Below, one piece after another: positions 1-5,262 of a DNA stretch of 6,599 bases (positions are counted from its first letter, which is position 1; every line of letters begins with the position of its first letter). The DNA comes from Prolixibacteraceae bacterium. Its GTDB lineage: Bacteria; Bacteroidota; Bacteroidia; Bacteroidales; Prolixibacteraceae. Under the pieces are notes generated by a model. It made no database searches. It worked only from the letters and a program-made list of their open reading frames with translations, and was not told the DNA's origin. The translations under genes were made by a program, and so were the position numbers. The stretch spans positions 1,660 to 8,258 of the forward strand of contig DMFR01000035.1 of assembly GCA_003450125.1 (NCBI GenBank). Direction: 5' to 3'.

Positions 1-23
1 TATCTGGGTAATCTGTGGTGAAT
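1..23. repeat. Possible edge of a short interspersed repeat, cut by the window start
   Basis: Two near-identical 9-base units stand in tandem: ATCTGGGTA at 2-10 and ATCTGTGGT at 11-19, followed by GAAT. I recall intergenic repeats built from ATCTGYG-like units ending in GTGGTGAA in many Bacteroidota genomes, and this piece resembles the end of one. Only two units are visible, so it may be chance. It lies downstream of recN. I see no terminator hairpin or gene in bases 1-48. Confidence 0.3.
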
Positions 24-48
24 CCCTTTTTACTTTGCCTTTGTATTT

Positions 49-1701
49 CTATTCCAGCAATTCCTTGGCTGCTGCTACTGATGTTTGCGAGAAGTTCTCA
101 CCACTGAGCATCTGGGCAATTTCTTCTATGCGTTCCTGCTCATTCAATTTGCGGATGGAGGTAAAGGTCTGATCATCAAGATCAAATTTAAAGACCTTGT
201 AATGATGCTTGCCCTTGGCTGCTATTTGCGGCAAATGGGTAATATTCAGTACCTGAACCGTTTTACCCATCTGTGCCAGGATAAGGGCCATCTTGACAGC
301 CGTTTCACCCGATACGCCCGTATCAATTTCATCGAAGATAATGGTTGGCAGCGATTTTGTATCGGTAATCAGGGTCTTGACAGCAAGCATAAGGCGCGAC
401 ATTTCTCCCCCGGATGCAACTTTAGATATCTCCTGCAATTCCTGGCTCTTGTTGGCCGAAAACATAAAACTGACTTCTTCCAGTCCTTTGGATGAAAAAT
501 GGGTCAACTTTTCGAATTTTATTTTAAAGGCTGCATTGGGGATTGCCAGGTTACGCAACACATCGATCACCTTGTTTTCAATCAACGAAGCCACTCCAAT
601 GCGGCGTTTCCCCAACTGTGCAGACAACTGAGTCATCATTTCCTTTTGGACCTTAATATCATTTTGTATATGCTCAATTTCCGTGTCATAAGAACTGACC
701 TGTTCAATTCTTGCATTAAAATCTGCCTGAATCTGTAGGAGTTCAAAGACCGTAGTCACTCTGTGCTTTTGTTGCAGCGAATAAATCAGGTCAAGCCGTT
801 GGGTGACCTGATCTACTTTCTCAGGATCATTTTGCGTTTTATCCGCAATCAGTAACGATTCCGAGGCAATGTCTTTCAACTCGATATACACTGATTCAAG
901 GCGGGTAAAGAGCTGTTCTGCTTCTGGGAACACCAGTTTTAGTTTCCCCAGATTGTGAAGATTTTCTTTCAATACGGCCAGCATGGAAGGATCATCTTCA
1001 GCAAGAACCTGGTTCAGATGTCCAAAAACAGACTTTATTTCTTCCGCATGGGTTAGTTTTTCAAGTAGCAGTTCCAGTTCTTCTTGCTCATTTTCAACCA
1101 ATTTGGCTTCTTCCAGTTGTTTAAACTGAAACAGGTAGTAATCAAGATCCTTTTTTGCCTGAACAGACAAAAGAAGCGTTTTGTCCAGTAATTCCTGGAG
1201 GGCCTGATATTTCCGATACACCCCACCGTATTGCTTGAGTAATTCTTCATTACCGGCTACCATATCCACCAGGAACAACTGGTAGTTCTTTTCATTCAGT
1301 TCAAGGTTCTGGTGCTGGGAATGAATATCAATTAATTTAACCCCCAAATCATGCAGTACTTTCACATTAACAGGAGTATCGTTGATAAATGCCCTGGATT
1401 TGCCTGAAGGAGTAATTTCCCTACGCAGGATAGATTGGTCTTCATAGTCCAGTTCATTTTCAGTAAAAAAGCCCTGAAGTCCATAATTATAGATTTCAAA
1501 GGTTCCTTCAACTGTACATTTCTTTGATTTATCGCGTAAAACCGTTAAGTCTGCCCGTTGACCGATCAGCAGGCCGATAGCTCCCAGCAAGATCGATTTA
1601 CCGGCTCCTGTTTCACCGGTAAGGATGTTCAAATCTTCACTAAATCCAATATTTAGCGAATCAATGAGGGCATAATTTTTAATAGATAGAGATTTCAGCA
1701 C
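49..1701 (-). CDS. recN: DNA repair protein RecN (SMC-like ATPase)
   Basis: RecN is a cytoplasmic SMC-like ATPase that acts early in recombinational repair of double-strand breaks together with RecA. The 550 residues match the usual family length of about 550. Visible motifs are Walker A GETGAGKS at 29-36, the RecN-typical RAFIND at 103-108, IDIHSQHQN at 124-132, a long Glu/Lys/Leu-rich coiled-coil middle (about 150-370), the ABC signature SGGEM at 430-434, Walker B IIFDE at 454-458 and the switch histidine H489 in THLPQ. The start is GTG: an in-frame TGA lies 12 bases upstream, so no earlier start exists, and the N-terminus MLKSLSIKNYALID fits RecN. It is the last gene of the leftward cluster, 76 bases after the DUF4835 gene. 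The gene is intact and its identity is secure. Confidence 0.97.
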   Translation of the reverse strand: MLKSLSIKNYALIDSLNIGFSEDLNILTGETGAGKSILLGAIGLLIGQRADLTVLRDKSKKCTVEGTFEIYNYGLQGFFTENELDYEDQSILRREITPSGKSRAFINDTPVNVKVLHDLGVKLIDIHSQHQNLELNEKNYQLFLVDMVAGNEELLKQYGGVYRKYQALQELLDKTLLLSVQAKKDLDYYLFQFKQLEEAKLVENEQEELELLLEKLTHAEEIKSVFGHLNQVLAEDDPSMLAVLKENLHNLGKLKLVFPEAEQLFTRLESVYIELKDIASESLLIADKTQNDPEKVDQVTQRLDLIYSLQQKHRVTTVFELLQIQADFNARIEQVSSYDTEIEHIQNDIKVQKEMMTQLSAQLGKRRIGVASLIENKVIDVLRNLAIPNAAFKIKFEKLTHFSSKGLEEVSFMFSANKSQELQEISKVASGGEMSRLMLAVKTLITDTKSLPTIIFDEIDTGVSGETAVKMALILAQMGKTVQVLNITHLPQIAAKGKHHYKVFKFDLDDQTFTSIRKLNEQERIEEIAQMLSGENFSQTSVAAAKELLE

Positions 1702-1732
1702 TGTATTGATTCAAATAAGGGTTCTTTGATAA

Positions 1733-1768
1733 AAACAACTTCCATTTCGAGGCTAAAGATAGTTGTTT
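1733..1768 (-). other. Weak stem-loop between the DUF4835 gene and recN
   Basis: The arms AAACAACT (1761-1768 on the minus strand) and AGTTGTTT (1733-1740) are perfect complements around a 20-base loop. On the minus strand the second arm is followed by only two more T before an A. The stem is AT-rich and the loop long, so it is at most a weak attenuator or an RNA processing site. I see no convincing promoter for recN in the 76-base gap. Confidence 0.2.
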
Positions 1769-1777
1769 ATTCAAATC

Positions 1778-2692
1778 TCAAAGACCTTCTGATTTGAGTA
1801 TTTTTTCGTACTTGCTGCCGTTCGATGGATCACATTCATTTAAGATGACCGAGACCCGGTTCTTTTCATCGGGAAATGATTTGGAAAAGATATTGACCAA
1901 TTCATCTGATTTGGCATCAAAAAATACCTGTAAGATATACAACGAGGGCCTGGCCCTGAACACCTTCTGAATTGATTTTAAAGATTCTGCAATCACTGCA
2001 CGCCCCTCTGGCGCCTTATCGCTCATGACGTCCAGCCCCTGACGGTGATATTGATAGGTACATGACCGGAAGCCGGAATAAGCCTTATTTAATATATTTT
2101 CTACCAGCCAGTATCGGTTGCGTTCGCTTTCAAAAGATTTCCAACCTTTTTCCCGCGCACTCTGTGAATTATTGACAATCGCCAGTGCCTTCTGATAAAA
2201 CTCAGTTCCACCTTCCGGAGAAAAGGAATCGTAATCCATGCCCAGGATAATATAGGCATAATAGGCCAGTATGTTGGTCAGGTTATCCTTATTGGAAGAT
2301 TCATTAAATTCAAGCGTCTGATATTCAACATATTTAGCCTGAAAATCATTGTCTTTTATATTGAGCAAAGTCGTTTCATAGGAGGAATTAAAAACAGGAC
2401 GACGTAATTGTACCTGAATGCTTCCCTTGAACTCGTCAGAAGATATCTGTTCATCCAGGTTGATAAAAAAGCTGCACTCAATGCGTTCATCCATCGCATA
2501 GGTATGTTCAGTCCATTTGCGGTTGTTCATGAATTCATACAAATCTGATTGCATGGTTTCAAAAACGGTCTTATTGGCCCCCTGAATTTTTGTTGAAGAA
2601 ATACTGATGTTGCATCGCAGCTCCTGGGCCCAGACATGCTGGCCGAAGATGCAAATGACAATGAACAACCAAATTCTTTTCATACCGATCAT
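1778..2692 (-). CDS. DUF4835 family exported protein
   Basis: This is a 304-residue protein of the Bacteroidota-restricted DUF4835 family. Residues 1-22 form a signal peptide: Lys-Arg at 5-6, a hydrophobic core of about ten residues, and probable cleavage after VWA22 before QEL. There is no lipobox cysteine at the cleavage site, so the mature protein should be soluble in the periplasm or attached to the envelope by partners. Family-like features are ELRCNISI right after cleavage, EFMNNRKW near 52-59 and ERIECSFFINL near 69-79. Length is normal for the family. I recall some annotation pipelines labelling the family as a type IX secretion protein (PorD), which I cannot verify here. It lies 24 bases after coaBC in the bamD operon, which agrees with an envelope role. 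A second in-frame ATG at 2681-2683 (MKRIWLF) is an alternative start; a leader motif shared with two other genes favours the first ATG. Confidence 0.88.
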   Translation of the reverse strand: MIGMKRIWLFIVICIFGQHVWAQELRCNISISSTKIQGANKTVFETMQSDLYEFMNNRKWTEHTYAMDERIECSFFINLDEQISSDEFKGSIQVQLRRPVFNSSYETTLLNIKDNDFQAKYVEYQTLEFNESSNKDNLTNILAYYAYIILGMDYDSFSPEGGTEFYQKALAIVNNSQSAREKGWKSFESERNRYWLVENILNKAYSGFRSCTYQYHRQGLDVMSDKAPEGRAVIAESLKSIQKVFRARPSLYILQVFFDAKSDELVNIFSKSFPDEKNRVSVILNECDPSNGSKYEKILKSEGL

Positions 2693-2716
2693 TTAATCTG
2701 ATAAATTAGGACAATT

Positions 2717-3940
2717 TTACTCCTGAAGCTTTCCTTTTCGCTCCATTTCTGAAACCATGGCAGCCACAATATCTGCAGCAACTTCTGCCTTGGATTTTAA
2801 CTCAAAAAAAGCAGGATTATTGTTCTTACCGATCAATGTTATTTTATTGGTATCCACTCCAAAACCCGCTCCATGATCGTTGAGCGAATTTAAAACAATC
2901 AAGTCAAGGTTTTTTCTGGTCAGTTTTGCAAATGCATTCGACAATTCATCATCGGTTTCAAGGGCAAAGCCCACTAAAAGCTGCTGGTCTGATTTCATCT
3001 GGCCCAGATCACTGGCTATATCCCGTGTAGGCTTTAGCTGGATCATCAAATCATCCTTTTCCCGCTTGATTTTGGAACCAGCAACCTGGACGGGAGTAAA
3101 ATCAGCAACTGCGGCACACATGACCGCTCCATCTGTCTGTGGAAACAGCCCTATACAGGCCTCATGCATCTCATGGGCCGATTCTACAGCAATAACTTTG
3201 ATTTGAGGATTTGTATTTTTGATCTCCACAGGCCCTGAAACAAGGGTCACCTTTGCACCTGCTCTGACCAGTTCATGGGCAATGGCATAACCCATTTTCC
3301 CTGAAGAATAATTCCCGATAAAACGTACAGGATCAATTTTCTCGTAAGTAGGACCTGCAGTGACCAGGAAATGTTTATTTAATAATTTTTTTTTTTGACC
3401 GAAGAATTTGATCACCTCTTCTACGATAACATCCGGCTCTTCCATCCGTCCTTTTCCATGCAGGCCGCTGGCCAAAGCCCCTTCGCCCGGTTCAATGATC
3501 AGGTTGCCATCTGCCCGGAGCAATTCAATGTTCCGAAGGTTGGCCGGATGCCTGAACATATCCAGATCCATTGCAGGGGCGATCATCACCGGACATTTGG
3601 CCGACAGATAGGTTGTAATGAGCATGTTATCGCAGACCGCATGGGCCATTTTACCCAGTGTAGCAGCCGTTGCCGGTGCTATCAGCATCAGATCGGCCCA
3701 TTGACCCAAATCCACATGAGAATTCCAACTACCATCATTGGTAGAAAAAAATTCCGAGATGACCGGCTTGCCTGATAAGGCCGACATGGTGACTGAAGTA
3801 ATGAATTCTTTGGCCGATGGGGTCATGACCACCTGAACCTCAGCTCCTTCCTTGACAAGGCCCCTTAAAAGATAAGCTGCCTTGTAGGCAGCTATACTTC
3901 CGGTTACCCCGAGAACGATATGTTTTCCTGAGAGCCTCAT
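2717..3940 (-). CDS. coaBC: Bifunctional CoaBC (PPC decarboxylase / phosphopantothenate-cysteine ligase)
   Basis: This bifunctional enzyme carries out two consecutive steps of coenzyme A synthesis in the cytoplasm. The CoaB half joins 4'-phosphopantothenate to cysteine using CTP, and the FMN-dependent CoaC half decarboxylates the product to 4'-phosphopantetheine. Residues 1-180 are CoaC: GSIAAYK (14-20), the catalytic histidine H75 in SHVDLGQWAD, PAMDLDM (122-128), and the substrate clamp ASGLHGKGRM (157-166). Residues 190-400 are CoaB: VTAGPTYE (193-200), NYSSGKMG (210-217), AAVADF (276-281) and a Lys-rich SKIKREK near 289-295. Length (407) is normal. Two CoaC positions differ from E. coli: Asn125 is Asp and Cys158 is Ser. 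A run of 11 A in the coding strand (3386-3396) falls in the linker between the domains. The gene starts 11 bases after the rpoZ stop, so the two are cotranscribed. Identity is secure. Confidence 0.97.
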   Translation of the reverse strand: MRLSGKHIVLGVTGSIAAYKAAYLLRGLVKEGAEVQVVMTPSAKEFITSVTMSALSGKPVISEFFSTNDGSWNSHVDLGQWADLMLIAPATAATLGKMAHAVCDNMLITTYLSAKCPVMIAPAMDLDMFRHPANLRNIELLRADGNLIIEPGEGALASGLHGKGRMEEPDVIVEEVIKFFGQKKKLLNKHFLVTAGPTYEKIDPVRFIGNYSSGKMGYAIAHELVRAGAKVTLVSGPVEIKNTNPQIKVIAVESAHEMHEACIGLFPQTDGAVMCAAVADFTPVQVAGSKIKREKDDLMIQLKPTRDIASDLGQMKSDQQLLVGFALETDDELSNAFAKLTRKNLDLIVLNSLNDHGAGFGVDTNKITLIGKNNNPAFFELKSKAEVAADIVAAMVSEMERKGKLQE

Positions 3941-3951
3941 AAAGGCTTGTA

Positions 3952-4290
3952 TTACAATTCTTTGTTACGGCTTTCCTTTGCAGGGTTGCGGTGATAAATC
4001 TGATCATTCACAAATTCCTCGTAAGCGATCAATGTGGGTTTAGGAAGACGTTCATAGTATTTTGAAATCTCGATCTGCTCGCGATTCTCAAATACTTCTT
4101 CCAGGTTATCGGTATAGGAAGCGAATTCCTGAAGCTTGGTGCTCAGCTCTTCTTTCATCTCAGAGGCGATCTGATTTGAACGTTTGGCCAGAATCATCAC
4201 CGATTCATAAACGTTTCCTGTACGGTTTTCCAATTCTCTTAAATCCCTGGAAATAGTAGTAATTTCTGCTTTTGTTTTCTTAAAATCCAT
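3952..4290 (-). CDS. rpoZ: RNA polymerase omega subunit, Bacteroidota type
   Basis: This 112-residue protein belongs to the Rpb6/omega superfamily. Omega binds the beta-prime subunit and helps assembly and stability of RNA polymerase. The diagnostic stretch is NVYESVMILAKRSNQI (26-41), which matches the omega N-x-Y-E-x-V-x-I-x-A-K-R-x-N-Q-I pattern. The C-terminal part with ENREQIEISKYYERLPKP (68-85) is the extension I know from Bacteroidota omega proteins, which are longer than the E. coli protein (91 residues). It starts 5 bases after the bamD stop and is followed by coaBC after 11 bases, so it is transcribed within the bamD operon. In many other bacteria rpoZ instead lies next to gmk or spoT. 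Older annotations may call such a protein hypothetical. Confidence 0.9.
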   Translation of the reverse strand: MDFKKTKAEITTISRDLRELENRTGNVYESVMILAKRSNQIASEMKEELSTKLQEFASYTDNLEEVFENREQIEISKYYERLPKPTLIAYEEFVNDQIYHRNPAKESRNKEL

Positions 4291-4295
4291 ATTAT

Positions 4296-5114
4296 CTATA
4301 AATTAGAATCACCTTTATAATTTAACAATTTTGCAGTAGTGGTATGATATTTCTCTGCCTCTTTCCGGTGTTTGCTATCCGGGTATTCGTCGACAAAGGT
4401 AAAATATTCATCCAAAGCAGAGCTCAACCGTTCATGCTTTTTTTCTTCAATGCTCTTGGTGGCCAGTAAAAACTTCGCCTTAAGGAGCATAAACATGAGT
4501 TCTTCACGGTATTTGGTATCGGGAAAATCTTTCAGCGACGAGGTCAATGCAACCACTGCCGCCTTGTAATTTTTCAAATCATAGTACAATTTACCACTTA
4601 AATACGACTTATAAACCAGTTTGTCGCGCAATTCAATGATCAGCCTGTTGGCCTCCTCAATCCTGGTTGATTTTGGATATACATTGATGAACAATTGCAG
4701 GGCATCGATGGCATTCTGGGTCACCTGCTGATCCAAACGGGGGCTGGGTGAATCCAGGTAAAAGCAATATCCCACCATGAACTGTGATTCTTCCGCAAAT
4801 TCACTTCTTGGAAATTCTTTTACAAGGGTCTTAAAATAGTGGCCCGCCATCAAATTATCCTTCATGGCAAATTGACTCTTGGCATAATAATAATAGACCT
4901 TGTCTGCCCTGCTGGTGCCTCTGAACACATTCAGCAGCTCTTTCAGAAGCGTGGAAGCCTTGACATATTCTCCACCTTCGTAATATTCAAGTGACTTTTT
5001 ATACTTAAATTCGAAGTCAGTACTTTTTACTACCTTATTATAATCGCTGCAGGAGCTGAACAGGAGTAAAAACACTAGGGCTATAGGGGCGAAATTTCTC
5101 ATTTTCATTAACAT
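4296..5114 (-). CDS. bamD: BamD-like outer membrane assembly lipoprotein
   Basis: BamD is an essential lipoprotein of the BAM complex, which folds beta-barrel proteins into the outer membrane; it sits on the periplasmic face and contacts BamA. The protein has a lipoprotein signal: a hydrophobic stretch (IALVFLLLF) ending in the lipobox FSSC, with the lipidated cysteine at residue 27 counted from the ATG at 5127-5129. The rest is helical TPR-like repeats, for example YYEGGEYVKASTLLKELL, a Tyr-rich ADKVYYYYAKSQFAMKDN, and AIDALQLFINVYPKS. Length is normal for the family. The open frame extends to an ATG at 5127-5129, but that codon directly abuts the -7 promoter element at 5119-5126, so I prefer one of the ATGs at 5114, 5108 or 5102; the last two give the typical MKMRNF or MRNF beginning. 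It is the first gene of the leftward operon. Confidence 0.92.
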   Translation of the reverse strand: MLMKMRNFAPIALVFLLLFSSCSDYNKVVKSTDFEFKYKKSLEYYEGGEYVKASTLLKELLNVFRGTSRADKVYYYYAKSQFAMKDNLMAGHYFKTLVKEFPRSEFAEESQFMVGYCFYLDSPSPRLDQQVTQNAIDALQLFINVYPKSTRIEEANRLIIELRDKLVYKSYLSGKLYYDLKNYKAAVVALTSSLKDFPDTKYREELMFMLLKAKFLLATKSIEEKKHERLSSALDEYFTFVDEYPDSKHRKEAEKYHTTTAKLLNYKGDSNL

Positions 5115-5118
5115 GGCG

Positions 5119-5126
5119 CAAATATA
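5119..5126 (-). promoter_or_regulatory. -7 promoter element for the bamD operon
   Basis: On the minus strand this reads TATATTTG, an exact match to the Bacteroidota -7 consensus TAnnTTTG, directly upstream of bamD. No good TTTG or TTG -33 element lies at the expected distance of 19-21 bases. Transcription would begin within about seven bases downstream, next to the ATG at 5112-5114, which leaves a very short leader or none. The 6-of-8 pattern is expected by chance once or twice per strand in a window this size, so its position is the main support. Confidence 0.5.
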
Positions 5127-5204
5127 CATTTTTATAGAAATTTATTGGCCGAAAATTAGAATGTTTTATTCAGATTCCCATCTTGTTTAGGTTAAATTAA
5201 CAAT

Positions 5205-5236
5205 TTTGCATACTTATTAAAAAAGGATTACTTTTG
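5205..5236 (+). promoter_or_regulatory. Promoter of the alpha-oxoamine synthase gene
   Basis: TTTG at 5205-5208 (-33 element) and TACTTTTG at 5229-5236 (-7 element, consensus TAnnTTTG) are separated by 20 bases, the spacing known for the Bacteroidota housekeeping sigma factor. The transcription start should fall near 5241-5244. This makes a TTG start at 5239 unlikely and leaves a leader of about 20 bases before the GTG at 5263. An 11-base inverted repeat GTTAA-A-TTAAC (5191-5201) lies just upstream and could bind a regulator. Confidence 0.75.
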
Positions 5237-5262
5237 GATTGTTAATTTATAAATCAGATCAA

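Noticed and set aside
183..190. A TAnnTTTG match (TAAATTTG, minus strand) near the 3' end of recN.
   Set aside because: It lies inside the coding region with no visible downstream gene in the window to drive; chance is the likely explanation.
85..738. Three overlapping plus-strand open frames opposite recN.
   Set aside because: They overlap each other and the conserved RecN C-terminal ATPase domain, and have no recognisable features or promoter.
3395..3775. A 126-codon open frame on the plus strand opposite coaBC.
   Set aside because: It is antisense to well-conserved CoaC motifs, has no family features, and is His/Arg/Gln-rich in the way typical of a shadow frame.
4322..4335. The 14-base string TTAACAATTTTGCA occurs here and again at 5197-5210.
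   Set aside because: One copy lies inside the bamD coding region and the other in the promoter region of the PLP enzyme. The string is AT-rich, no longer match surrounds it, and a chance repeat of this length is plausible.
4394..4401. A TAnnTTTG match (TACCTTTG, minus strand) inside bamD, about 100 bases before rpoZ.
   Set aside because: One or two such matches per strand are expected by chance in this window. It is inside a gene and has no -33 element at the right distance.
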